The position numbers and the translations under genes are program-made. From NCBI RefSeq assembly GCF_008327685.1, contig NZ_BDDE01000010.1:310001-374000 (forward strand): a DNA stretch of 64,000 nucleotides. The letters run 5' to 3'. This DNA is from Actinomadura sp. K4S16 (lineage in GTDB: Bacteria; Actinomycetota; Actinomycetes; Streptosporangiales; Streptosporangiaceae). The notes under the pieces were generated by a model that saw nothing but the letters and a program-made list of their open reading frames with translations, made no database searches and was not told where the DNA came from. How positions within the stretch are numbered: position 1 is the stretch's first letter; every line of letters starts with the position of its first letter. Positions 1-8,218 of the stretch are shown here, piece by piece.

Positions 1-593
1 CACGCCACCTCGGCCTGCCGCTGGGACGCGTCGCGCTCGCGCTGCGCGATCGCCACGTGCCCGGCGGCCTCGGCGCGGGCCTCGGCGATCCGCCGCTCGA
101 CGCCCGCGACGCTCAGCTCGGACACCAGCGAGCCTGCGAGCCGGTCGGCGAGGCCCTCCAGCCGGTCGACCATCTCCCACGTCCAGGCGACCTGGCCGGT
201 GAGGCCGGGCGACTCCAGTCCGCGCTCCCGGCTCTCGCGCGCGGCCCGCTCGCACGCGCCGTCGCCGTCCTGGCAGTAGCGGACGGTGCGGGCGCCGCGC
301 ACCGGCTGCGGCACGGGCCGTCCGCAGCCGGCGCACGGCCAGACCGCGACCGGGTCACCGAGGCGTGCGATCCCGGCGCGGTCGTCTTCGGGGGCGGGCG
401 CCTGCCCCGCCCCGGCCGGGGCGTCCGGCGGCGCGTCGGAGGCCGCCCGCGGGCCCGCCGGGTCCGCGCGGGCCGCCGGCTCCTCCGCCTCGGCGTAGGC
501 GGCGGGGTCGGTGATGACGGGAAGGTCGGTCTGCGTCGGGGCGGCGGGGGTCGGGGCGACGTTGTCGAGGGGGGCGACCTTCAGGTCTTTCAT
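1..593 (-). CDS. Zinc-motif/coiled-coil hypothetical protein (partial, C-terminus off the window)
   Basis: An open frame starts at ATG 593 on the minus strand and runs off the left edge, so only the first 197 residues are visible. Residues 1-75 are Ala/Pro/Asp-rich and look disordered. A cysteine motif follows: CAGCG, then YC about 16 residues later, then C after another seven. This resembles the small zinc ribbons of several actinobacterial DNA-associated proteins. The rest (IAEARAEAAGHVAIAQRERD and onward) is charged, Ala-rich and predicted coiled coil. No clear Shine-Dalgarno precedes the ATG. It lies 77 bp downstream of the acyl-CoA synthetase gene on the same strand, so read-through is possible. 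I recognise the architecture but not a named function; a role with nucleic acid is inference only. Confidence 0.7.
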   Translation of the reverse strand, partial: MKDLKVAPLDNVAPTPAAPTQTDLPVITDPAAYAEAEEPAARADPAGPRAASDAPPDAPAGAGQAPAPEDDRAGIARLGDPVAVWPCAGCGRPVPQPVRGARTVRYCQDGDGACERAARESRERGLESPGLTGQVAWTWEMVDRLEGLADRLAGSLVSELSVAGVERRIAEARAEAAGHVAIAQRERDASQRQAEVA

Positions 594-670
594 GTGCCGT
601 TGTACGCACGGACGCCCGGAGGCGTTCGACGTTCGCGGCGACGAGTTCTCTCCGTCCCCTCCCGGCGGCG

Positions 671-2218
671 TCAGCCCTTCTGTTCCCGCAGGTAGGCCTC
701 CCGCACGCTGCGGCGGCTGAGCTTGCCGGACGGCGTCCGCGGCAGCGATTCGCGGAACTCCACCTGCCGGGGGTGCTTGATCCGCGCCAGCCGGGGCGCG
801 CAGTGCGCGAGCAGTTCGGCGGCGAGGGCGTCCCCCGGGGCGGCGCCCTCGGCGGGTTCGACGAGCGCGACGACGCGCTGCCCCCAGTCGTCGTCCGGAA
901 TGCCGATGACGGCGACGTCACCGACCGCCGGGTGCTGGAGCAGGACCGACTCGACCTCGGCGGGGTAGATGTTCACCCCGCCGGAGATGATGAGGTCGGT
1001 GCGGCGGTCGCTCATGTAGAGCCAGCCGTCCTCGTCGAGGCGGCCGAGGTCGCCGGGGGTGTAGTACTCGCCCCGCATCGCGGCGGCGGTCTTGTCCGGG
1101 TCGCCGTGGTACTCGAACCCGGGCTGCCCCGACGCGTAGATGAGGCCGATCTCCCCCGGCGGCAGCTCGGCGCCCTCCGGGTCGAGGATCTTGATCTGCA
1201 CGCCGTCGACCGCGCGTCCGACCGTCCCGGGGCGGGCGAGCCAGTCGTGCGGGGCCGCGACGACGACCGCGCCGCTCTCGGTGGAGCCGTAGTACTCGTA
1301 GAGGACGGGCCCCCACCAGTCCATCATCCTCTGCTTGGTCTCCACGGGGACGGGCGCGGCGCTGTGGTACACCTGGCGCAGCGTCGACAGGTCGTACCGG
1401 GCGCGGACGTCGTCGGGCAGGGCCAGCATCCGGTGGAACATCGTCGGCACCATGAACGCGTTGGTGACGCCGTGCCGCTGGATCAGCTCCAGGGTGTGCT
1501 CGGGGTGGAACCGCGGGGCGACGACGACGGCGTGGCCGAGGTTCAGCGCCATCATCGCGTGGACGCAGGGCGCGGAGTGGTAGAGCGGCGCGACGGCGAG
1601 GTGGACCTCGTCGCCGGGGATGAGCCCGAGGTGCCGCCCCAGCGTCCGCCGCATGATGTCGATCAGCACCTCGGGCGCGATGTCGAGCAGGGGCCGCCGG
1701 ACGCCCTTGGGCCGCCCGGTCGTCCCGGAGGTGTAGAGCATGATCGAGCCCATGCGCCGCTTGGCGGGCGGCTCCGCGCTCCCGGAGGCGCACAGCGCGG
1801 CCATCGACCGGAGCCCGCCGCCGGTGTCGACGCTCACCCGGCCCTCGGCCGGAACCCCGGCCTCGTCGGCGGCGTCCGCCACCGCCTCCGCCAGCGCGCT
1901 CTCGGTGATGACGGCCTTGGCGCCGCTGTCGCCCAGGATGTAGCCGATCTCGGGCGCGGTCAGGTGGCGGCTCACCGGGACCAGGTACAGGCCCGACTGG
2001 ACCGCCGCCAGCAGCACGGCCAGGAACTCGGGCCGGTTGCCGAGGACGGTCGCCAGCGTGTCGCCGGGACCCAGCCCCAGCGCGGTCAACGCGTTGGAGA
2101 GCCGGTTCACCTCGGCGTGCAGTTCGCCGTAGGACATCGGTACGCCGGGGGCCAGCACGGCGGGGCGGTCCGGGTCGTTGCGCGCGATCTCGTAGAAGCC
2201 GACACCCTCGACGCCCAT
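671..2218 (-). CDS. Acyl-CoA synthetase (AMP-forming, FadD-type)
   Basis: A 515-residue ANL-superfamily enzyme that activates a carboxylic acid to acyl-AMP and then acyl-CoA. The P-loop-like motif YTSGTTGRPKGV lies near residue 162, YEYYGSTE near 300, the hinge region GDLGRLDEDGWLYMSDR near 385, and the C-terminal catalytic lysine in PRTPSGKLSRRSV near 500. The length is normal for a stand-alone synthetase. I chose ATG 2218 because GGAGGAGA lies six bases upstream; an in-frame ATG at 2266 lacks this. It is a paralogue of the enzyme at 26467-28002. The substrate cannot be read from sequence; a medium or long fatty acid, or a steroid side chain, is plausible. It is divergent from the gene at 2441. 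Confidence 0.93.
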   Translation of the reverse strand: MGVEGVGFYEIARNDPDRPAVLAPGVPMSYGELHAEVNRLSNALTALGLGPGDTLATVLGNRPEFLAVLLAAVQSGLYLVPVSRHLTAPEIGYILGDSGAKAVITESALAEAVADAADEAGVPAEGRVSVDTGGGLRSMAALCASGSAEPPAKRRMGSIMLYTSGTTGRPKGVRRPLLDIAPEVLIDIMRRTLGRHLGLIPGDEVHLAVAPLYHSAPCVHAMMALNLGHAVVVAPRFHPEHTLELIQRHGVTNAFMVPTMFHRMLALPDDVRARYDLSTLRQVYHSAAPVPVETKQRMMDWWGPVLYEYYGSTESGAVVVAAPHDWLARPGTVGRAVDGVQIKILDPEGAELPPGEIGLIYASGQPGFEYHGDPDKTAAAMRGEYYTPGDLGRLDEDGWLYMSDRRTDLIISGGVNIYPAEVESVLLQHPAVGDVAVIGIPDDDWGQRVVALVEPAEGAAPGDALAAELLAHCAPRLARIKHPRQVEFRESLPRTPSGKLSRRSVREAYLREQKG

Positions 2219-2440
2219 GCGGCTCTCCTCCGTCCGGGGGCATGCAACCGAATCCTGTTCGACCATCTGATCGGGGCGGCGCCGGGACAGTCAAGGCCGC
2301 CCGCGTCCGGCCCGCGCCCGAGGGGGAAGATCGTCCGATCCAGGACAGCGGTTTTCCATGACCTTGCTCGTCCGGGCAATTATCATTGGACGTCAGATCG
2401 AAGAACGGCAGAGCGTGCTTTCCTCGGCGACGGAGCCGGA

Positions 2441-4516
2441 ATGAGTGAGTCGGGCAACGAGAACTCTGGTTCGCGGCTCGACCGGCTCATGCAGGCGGCG
2501 ATTCCCGGTCTGCTCTTCGGTGTGCTCTCCGGCCTGATCGTGAAACTGATCAACGCGTTCGCCTGGCTGGAGACCCTCACGCTGGCGCTGCTCGCCCTGG
2601 CCATCGCGGCGGGCTCGGTGGCGCTGTCGGTGGCGCTGTTCCGCTCCCAGCGGGCGGGGGCCGTGCTGAAGAGGGTCTTCGAGAAGCTCCCCTGGAACGC
2701 GGAGGCCGTGGCGTGGACGCTCGCCGGGGCGGCGGCCATGGCGGTGGTCCTGCTCGCGGGGACGGGCATCGTCGCGCTGGCCGGGCACGCACGCCCGTGC
2801 GGCCGGCCGCTGGAACTGCGCGTCGTCACCACGCCGGAAGCGCTTTCCGCGCTGCGCGACACCGCGAAGGGCTTCGAGGCCGCCAGCGAGGAGCGGGGCT
2901 GCCGCGAGTACACCGTCACCGTCACGCCGGAGCCGGAGTTCGTGCAGCTCTCCGAGGCGTTCGGGCGGCTGTGGCGGCGCAGCGAGCCCCCGAGCGGCGA
3001 GGTGGCGCCCGCGCCGGCCGACGAGCGGCTCTACGGCCCGCAGCCCGACGTCTGGATACCGTCGTCGACGGCCGAGTTCGAGTACGTGGAGAAGAGCCCG
3101 GCCCAGGTCCGCGAGGTGGCCGCCGCCGGGTCCCCGAGCCCGAGCCCGCCCGCCAAGGTCGGCCCGATGTTCACGCCCCGCGGCTCGCTGGGGTCGTCGC
3201 CCCTGGTCCTCGCGTTATTCGGGAGGTACGGGGTCAGGTACTCGGCCTTCAAGCCGCCGGAGCGGTCCACCGCCGCCCTGCTGCAGCGCTTCGCCGAGGC
3301 GGGCGTGAGACCGCGCAACATCGCCCGTCCCGTCCCCGAGACGTCGGCTCCCGCGCTGGCGGTGACGCCCGTCCTCTACCAGGCGCTGCCGGGCGACGCG
3401 CGTCAGGACGAGGAGTTCGCCTCGCCCACCGCCCTGGTCGCGCCGGACGCGGTGACCCTGCTGTGCAAGGCCCGCCAGGGCTCCCGTCCGCCGGACCGCA
3501 TCGCCTTCGCCGTTCCGGAGCAGGTCGTCAGCGACTACGACACCGGACGGCTCAAGGAGCAGTGCGCCGCCGCAGACGCGCCCGACGCCGGCGGCGAGTG
3601 GATGCTGTACCCGTACTACGCGGCCGACCTGCCGACGCTCGACTACCCCTTCATCCAGGTGACCTGGCGCGGCCAGGACACGCGCGAGCGCGACCAGGGC
3701 GTCGCCCGGTTCCACCGGTGGCTGGCCGACCATCCCCTCACCCAGCAGGGCTTCCGGGACCCGCAGGGCCTCATGCCGTCCGCGCACGAGGGCGACTCCG
3801 CCCGCCCCGACCTGGTGGCCCTGCGGAAGAAGGCCGGCTCCAACATCGTCCCGACGCAGCTGGCCCCGGTGGGCGCGAACGGCGGCGGCCAGGACGTGGC
3901 CGCGAACCTCGAACGCGTCGCCGGCGCGCGCCCCCCGATCTCCGTGGCTCTCATGCTCGACGTGTCGGGGTCGATGAGCCGCCCGGCCGTGGGCCGCGAC
4001 ACCCGGCTGGCGCGCGGGGTCTCGTTCCTGCAGAGCCTGGTCGCCCAGCTCCAGAGCCATGACAGCGCGGGCTTGCAGGTGGCGTCGGAGAAGAAGTCGC
4101 CGGTCGACCCCTACACCCTGGAGAACGTCCGGCTCACCGGGACCGACCCCCGGCAGAAGAACCGGATCGCGAGCCACCTCCAGGCGATCGCGACCACCGG
4201 GAGCGACATCGCGCTCGGCGACATGATCGGGAAGGCCGAGCTGGGCCAGGGGGCGAAGAACCTGATCGTCGTCACCGACGGGCAGTCCGGCGGATCCGGC
4301 GATCCCGGATCGATCCGCGAGGCGGCCGCGAGGTTCCGCGACCGGCACCGGGACGTGCGGGTGACGGTCGTGCTGACGGGTCCGACGGGCTGCGACGCCT
4401 CCCCCGCCAAGGAGGTCGCGGACGCGTTCGGCCCCGCGGACGGCACGGGGTGCGTGGCGCTGACGCGGACGCCGGAACCGCAGCAGGCCGCGCAACTCCT
4501 CTCCGACCTGCGATGA
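2441..4516 (+). CDS. Membrane-anchored solute-binding-like protein with C-terminal von Willebrand A domain
   Basis: A 691-residue protein. The N-terminal 120 residues hold three hydrophobic segments (about 25-45, 48-67 and 92-115). Residues about 125-480 resemble a periplasmic/extracellular binding-protein fold, with a PDVWIPSSTAEF segment typical of family-1 solute-binding proteins. The last 190 residues are a vWA domain with the metal-binding motif MLDVSGSMS near residue 505 and IVVTDGQSGG near 610. ATG 2441 starts MSESGNENSG. The next gene, 10 bp downstream, is another solute-binding-like protein, so the two form an operon. No permease or ATPase gene accompanies them, which is unusual for binding proteins. 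Function is unknown; an extracytoplasmic sensing or adhesion role is inferred. Confidence 0.85.
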   Translation: MSESGNENSGSRLDRLMQAAIPGLLFGVLSGLIVKLINAFAWLETLTLALLALAIAAGSVALSVALFRSQRAGAVLKRVFEKLPWNAEAVAWTLAGAAAMAVVLLAGTGIVALAGHARPCGRPLELRVVTTPEALSALRDTAKGFEAASEERGCREYTVTVTPEPEFVQLSEAFGRLWRRSEPPSGEVAPAPADERLYGPQPDVWIPSSTAEFEYVEKSPAQVREVAAAGSPSPSPPAKVGPMFTPRGSLGSSPLVLALFGRYGVRYSAFKPPERSTAALLQRFAEAGVRPRNIARPVPETSAPALAVTPVLYQALPGDARQDEEFASPTALVAPDAVTLLCKARQGSRPPDRIAFAVPEQVVSDYDTGRLKEQCAAADAPDAGGEWMLYPYYAADLPTLDYPFIQVTWRGQDTRERDQGVARFHRWLADHPLTQQGFRDPQGLMPSAHEGDSARPDLVALRKKAGSNIVPTQLAPVGANGGGQDVAANLERVAGARPPISVALMLDVSGSMSRPAVGRDTRLARGVSFLQSLVAQLQSHDSAGLQVASEKKSPVDPYTLENVRLTGTDPRQKNRIASHLQAIATTGSDIALGDMIGKAELGQGAKNLIVVTDGQSGGSGDPGSIREAAARFRDRHRDVRVTVVLTGPTGCDASPAKEVADAFGPADGTGCVALTRTPEPQQAAQLLSDLR

Positions 4517-4526
4517 ACGGAGGGCG

Positions 4527-5915
4527 ATGACGGGACGGCGGCGACGGTTCCTGCCCCGGGAGCGGACGTCCTGGCTGGGCGCCGCGAGCGGGGCCGCGGC
4601 GGTGCTGGTCTGCGGGGCGGCGCTGGTCCTGTGGCCCGGCTCCTCCGGCTACCGGGCCCTGGCGCCCGACTGCGCCCGCTCGGAGCTGGTCGTCGCGGGC
4701 GGCACCGACGTGAGCCTGAACAACCAGCGCCGGCAGCTGATCCGGGACTGGAACGCCGGGGGCAACCCGCACGCCACGCTCGTGGAGGTCGCGGAGTCCA
4801 CCGACTCCCAGCACAGCCAGATCAAGGCGATGGAGGAGTCCGGCGGCTGCGGCTACGACGTGCTGGTCATGGACAACACCTGGACGGCGGAGTTCGCCGC
4901 CGGCGGCTACCTGCGGCCGCTCGACGGCATCGGGAGGCGGAGCGACTTCTTCCCCGTCGCGCTGGAGACCGGGCAGTGGCACGGCAAGCAGTACGCCGTC
5001 CCGTTCAACGTGGATGTCGGGCTCCTCTACCGCCGCGACGGCGTGCAGGCCCCGGAGAACTGGTCGAACCTGCTCGATTCCGGGGCCGCGTTGCAGCTCG
5101 GCGACTACGAGGGGCTGACGGTCAACGCCCTCGAAGCGGTGTGGAACGACGGGGGCGGCCGTCTGCTCACCGGCGAGGAGCACCCCGACCAGGAGAAGTT
5201 GCGGAAGAAGGTGTTCCCGGCGCTGGAGCGGATGGCCTCGCATGTGCGCGAGCCCCGGTCGGCGCGCTGGCCGCTGGCGGCGTCGCGGTCGTACGACGAG
5301 CAGAAGAGCATGGAGGCGTTCCTGTCCGGGGCGCCGCTGATGCGGAACTGGCCCTACGCGTTCTCCACGCTCGCGACCGAGCCGGGGATGCGGGCCGGGA
5401 AGCGCCTGCGGTACGCGGTGGCCGCCCTGCCCGGCACGACCGTCCTGGGCGGTCAGAACCTCGCCGTCTCCAAGCACTCCCCCCATCCGGACGCCGCGCT
5501 CAAGCTCGTGGAGTACCTGAGCGGAACGGACAGCCAGCGGCTGCTGTTCGCGTGCGGCGGCTTCGCGCCGGGACGCTACAGCGCGCTCGGCCTGAGCCCC
5601 GAGCACCACGCGGCGGCCGATGTGAAGGTGATGACGTGCTCCGCCGCCGAGCAGGCGCTCAAGTCGGGCGGCGGATCCGACGGCGCCGAATCGGAGGAGG
5701 TCGAACTCGACGAGGCGCAGCTGACCGACCTCGGGAAGGCCGTGGTGCAGGCGCTGGACCGGGCGCAGCCCCGTCCCGTGACGCCGCACTACAGCACGTT
5801 CACCGGTACGTTCCGCGGCTGCGTGCAGAAGATCTTCGACCGGTCGGGGACGGACGCGAGGACGTTCGCCAGGGTTGTGGGCCGCTCGCTCGACGGGCGC
5901 ACGGCGTCCTGCTGA
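4527..5915 (+). CDS. Extracellular solute-binding protein, family 1-like, membrane-anchored
   Basis: A 462-residue protein with one N-terminal membrane segment (residues about 17-37) and no lipobox cysteine, so it is probably an anchored protein, not a lipoprotein. The remainder matches sugar-type binding proteins: ELVVAGGTDVSLNNQRRQL at the start of the mature part, YDVLVMDNTWTAEFAAGGYL near 110, the hinge region QYAVPFNVDVGLLYRR near 155, and GGQNLAVSKHSPHPDAALKL near 310. ATG 4527 is preceded by GGAGGGCG. It is translationally close to the vWA gene upstream (10-bp gap) and ends 10 bp before the convergent TetR gene. There are no transport partners in the window. Confidence 0.85.
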   Translation: MTGRRRRFLPRERTSWLGAASGAAAVLVCGAALVLWPGSSGYRALAPDCARSELVVAGGTDVSLNNQRRQLIRDWNAGGNPHATLVEVAESTDSQHSQIKAMEESGGCGYDVLVMDNTWTAEFAAGGYLRPLDGIGRRSDFFPVALETGQWHGKQYAVPFNVDVGLLYRRDGVQAPENWSNLLDSGAALQLGDYEGLTVNALEAVWNDGGGRLLTGEEHPDQEKLRKKVFPALERMASHVREPRSARWPLAASRSYDEQKSMEAFLSGAPLMRNWPYAFSTLATEPGMRAGKRLRYAVAALPGTTVLGGQNLAVSKHSPHPDAALKLVEYLSGTDSQRLLFACGGFAPGRYSALGLSPEHHAAADVKVMTCSAAEQALKSGGGSDGAESEEVELDEAQLTDLGKAVVQALDRAQPRPVTPHYSTFTGTFRGCVQKIFDRSGTDARTFARVVGRSLDGRTASC

Positions 5916-5925
5916 CCGCGGCCGG

Positions 5926-6519
5926 TCAGCAGGCGCGTTCGAGGGCCGCGCGGGCCATGCCGTGCAGGAGGTCGCCCATCGCGTCGCGGTCGAGGCCCTG
6001 CGCGGCGCTGCGCGGGGTGGAGTTGAGCAGGCCGAAGCAGGCGTGGACGGCGGCGCGGGTGCGGTCGTCCGGGAGCCGGGGGCCGAGGCGGCGCAGGACG
6101 GCGACCCACTCCTCGACGTAGGCGCGCTGGAGCCGGCGGATGCGGTGGCGCTGCGGCTCGGGGACGTTGTCCAGCTCCCGCTCGTGCACGGTGATCAGCG
6201 CGGGGTTGTCGAGGGCGAACGCGATGTGCCAGCGCAGCAGCGCGTCCAGGGCGCGGCCGGGGTCGGGGTCGGCGGCGCGGCGGACGCCCTCGGCGAGCAG
6301 CCGCTCGCTGATGTCGAGGAGCATCTCGGCGAGCACGGCCTCCTTGCCGCTGAAGTGCCGGTAGAGGGCGGGCCCGGTGAGCCCGACGGCCCGGCCGAGG
6401 TCGCCGATGGACGCCCCGTGGTAGCCGCGGCGCGCGAACAGCTCGGCGGCGGCGCCGAGGATCTCGGCCCGGCGCGGATTGGGCGGGCCCGGCGGCGCCT
6501 CGGCCGGATGCGACGTCAT
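5926..6519 (-). CDS. TetR-family repressor of the leucine/isovalerate operon
   Basis: A 197-residue TetR regulator. The N-terminal helix-turn-helix spans residues about 20-66 (RRAEILGAAAELFARRGYHG, then GPALYRHFSGKEAVL). The C-terminal ligand domain is unlike characterised ones that I can name. ATG 6519 faces the carboxylase operon across a 77-bp gap that contains two near-identical 16-bp inverted repeats. Autorepression together with control of the acyl-CoA carboxylase genes is therefore likely. By analogy with other regulators of branched-chain acyl-CoA genes, an acyl-CoA thioester is a plausible inducer; this is inference. Confidence 0.92.
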   Translation of the reverse strand: MTSHPAEAPPGPPNPRRAEILGAAAELFARRGYHGASIGDLGRAVGLTGPALYRHFSGKEAVLAEMLLDISERLLAEGVRRAADPDPGRALDALLRWHIAFALDNPALITVHERELDNVPEPQRHRIRRLQRAYVEEWVAVLRRLGPRLPDDRTRAAVHACFGLLNSTPRSAAQGLDRDAMGDLLHGMARAALERAC

Positions 6520-6541
6520 GCGGCCAGTCTAGACTAGAGTT

Positions 6542-6582
6542 GTTAACGACCGTTAACATCGGCATTGTTAATGAACGTTAAC
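6542..6582. promoter_or_regulatory. Paired TetR operators between the regulator and the carboxylase operon
   Basis: Two inverted repeats, GTTAACGACCGTTAAC (6542-6557) and GTTAATGAACGTTAAC (6567-6582), share the frame GTTAA-N6-TTAAC. Their centres are 25 bp apart. They sit between the divergent starts at 6519 and 6597, and this AT-rich patch stands out in the GC-rich context. This is the normal placement for operators of the adjacent TetR protein. Confidence 0.82.
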
Positions 6583-6596
6583 CGGGAAGGGGGGTC

Positions 6597-8210
6597 ATGA
6601 GCGGACCCGAGATCGGCTCGCGCGCCGACGTCGCGGGCGAGGCGTTCAAGGCGAACGCCGCGCACAACGAGGCGCTCGTCGCGGAGCTGCGCGACCGCGT
6701 CGACCGGGCGGGCCGCGGCGGACCGGAGCGCGCCCGCGAGCGGCACGTGGCGCGCGGCAAGCTGCTCCCCCGCGACCGGGTCGACACGCTCCTGGACCCC
6801 GGCTCGCCCTTCCTGGAGCTGTCGCCGCTGGCCGCGAACGGCATGTACGGGGACGAGGCGCCGGGCGCCGGGATCATCACCGGGATCGGGCGGGTCTCCG
6901 GCCGCGAGTGCGTCGTGGTCGCCAACGACGCCACGGTCAAGGGCGGCACCTACTACCCGGTCACGGTGAAGAAGCACCTGCGGGCGCAGGAGGTGGCGCT
7001 CCACAACCGCCTGCCCTGCGTCTACCTGGTCGACTCCGGCGGCGCGTTCCTGCCCCGGCAGGACGAGGTGTTCCCCGACCGCGAGCACTTCGGCCGCATC
7101 TTCTACAACCAGGCCACGATGTCGGGCCGCGGCATCCCGCAGATCGCGGCGGTGATGGGGTCGTGCACGGCGGGCGGCGCCTACGTCCCGGCCATGAGCG
7201 ACGAGGCCGTCATCGTCCGCGGCCAGGGGACGATCTTCCTGGGCGGGCCGCCGCTGGTGAAGGCCGCGACCGGCGAGGTCGTGACGGCGGAGGAGCTGGG
7301 CGGCGGCGAGCTGCACTCCCGCACCTCCGGCGTGACCGACCACCTCGCCGAGGACGACGCGCACGCGCTGCGGATCGTCCGCGACATCGTCGGCACGCTG
7401 GGGCCGCGCGAACCGCGCCCGTGGGAGGTCGCGCCGCCGGAGGAGCCGGCCGCCGACCCGTCCGAGCTGTACGGGATCGTCCCGCCGGACTCCCGCACCC
7501 CCTACGACGTGCGCGAGGTCATCGCCCGCATCGTGGACGGCAGCCGCTTCCAGGAGTTCAAGAAGGAGTACGGCGCCACGCTGGTCACCGGGTTCGCGCG
7601 CATCCACGGGCACCCGGTCGGGATCGTCGCCAACAACGGCATCCTGTTCGGCGAGTCCGCCCAGAAGGGCGCGCACTTCATCGAGTTGTGCGACCGGCGC
7701 AGCGTCCCGCTGGTGTTCCTGCAGAACATCACCGGGTTCATGGTCGGCCGCGAGTACGAGGCGAGCGGCATCGCCAAGCACGGCGCGAAGATGGTGACCG
7801 CCGTCGCCTGCGCCCGCGTCCCGAAGTTCACCGTCGTGATCGGCGGCTCGTTCGGCGCCGGGAACTACGCGATGTGCGGCCGGGCGTACTCGCCGCGCTT
7901 CCTGTGGATGTGGCCGAACGCCCGCATCTCGGTCATGGGCGGCGAGCAGGCGGCGAGCGTCCTCGCCACCGTGCGCCGCGACCAGATGGAGGCGCGCGGC
8001 GAGGAGTGGCCCGCCGACGACGAGGAAGGGTTCAAGGCGCCGATCCGCGAGCAGTACGAGGCGCAGGGCAACCCGTACTACTCGACGGCCCGGCTGTGGG
8101 ACGACGGGGTGATCGACCCGCTCGACACCCGGCGCGTGCTGGGGCTCGGGCTGTCGGTCGCGGCCAACGCACCGCTGGAGCCGGTCGGCTACGGCGTCTT
8201 CCGGATGTGA
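6597..8210 (+). CDS. accD1: Acyl-CoA carboxylase, carboxyltransferase (beta) subunit, methylcrotonyl-CoA type
   Basis: A 537-residue carboxyltransferase that moves CO2 from carboxybiotin to an acyl-CoA. Visible signatures include [16 protein letters not shown] near residue 187, [14 protein letters not shown] near 215, and in the C-terminal half [20 protein letters not shown] and [20 protein letters not shown]. This pattern and length fit the 3-methylcrotonyl-CoA carboxylase beta branch more than propionyl-CoA carboxylase. ATG 6597 follows a GGGAAGGGGGG purine tract. It leads an operon with the alpha subunit (gap 8 bp), HMG-CoA lyase and an acyl-CoA dehydrogenase, the same set as the accD1-accA1-hmgL-acdH genes I recall from Streptomyces. 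Role: leucine/isovalerate breakdown in the cytoplasm. Confidence 0.93.
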   Translation: MSGPEIGSRADVAGEAFKANAAHNEALVAELRDRVDRAGRGGPERARERHVARGKLLPRDRVDTLLDPGSPFLELSPLAANGMYGDEAPGAGIITGIGRVSGRECVVVANDATVKGGTYYPVTVKKHLRAQEVALHNRLPCVYLVDSGGAFLPRQDEVFPDREHFGRIFYNQATMSGRGIPQIAAVMGSCTAGGAYVPAMSDEAVIVRGQGTIFLGGPPLVKAATGEVVTAEELGGGELHSRTSGVTDHLAEDDAHALRIVRDIVGTLGPREPRPWEVAPPEEPAADPSELYGIVPPDSRTPYDVREVIARIVDGSRFQEFKKEYGATLVTGFARIHGHPVGIVANNGILFGESAQKGAHFIELCDRRSVPLVFLQNITGFMVGREYEASGIAKHGAKMVTAVACARVPKFTVVIGGSFGAGNYAMCGRAYSPRFLWMWPNARISVMGGEQAASVLATVRRDQMEARGEEWPADDEEGFKAPIREQYEAQGNPYYSTARLWDDGVIDPLDTRRVLGLGLSVAANAPLEPVGYGVFRM

Positions 8211-8218
8211 GGGTGTTG

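Noticed and set aside
773..2440. Upstream open extension of the vWA gene
   Set aside because: The frame runs through the opposite acyl-CoA synthetase; real coding starts at ATG 2441 after the promoter region.
4272..5789. Long open frame on the minus strand opposite the solute-binding gene
   Set aside because: Arg/His/Gly-rich translation without any family likeness; a by-product of GC-rich third positions in the real plus-strand gene.
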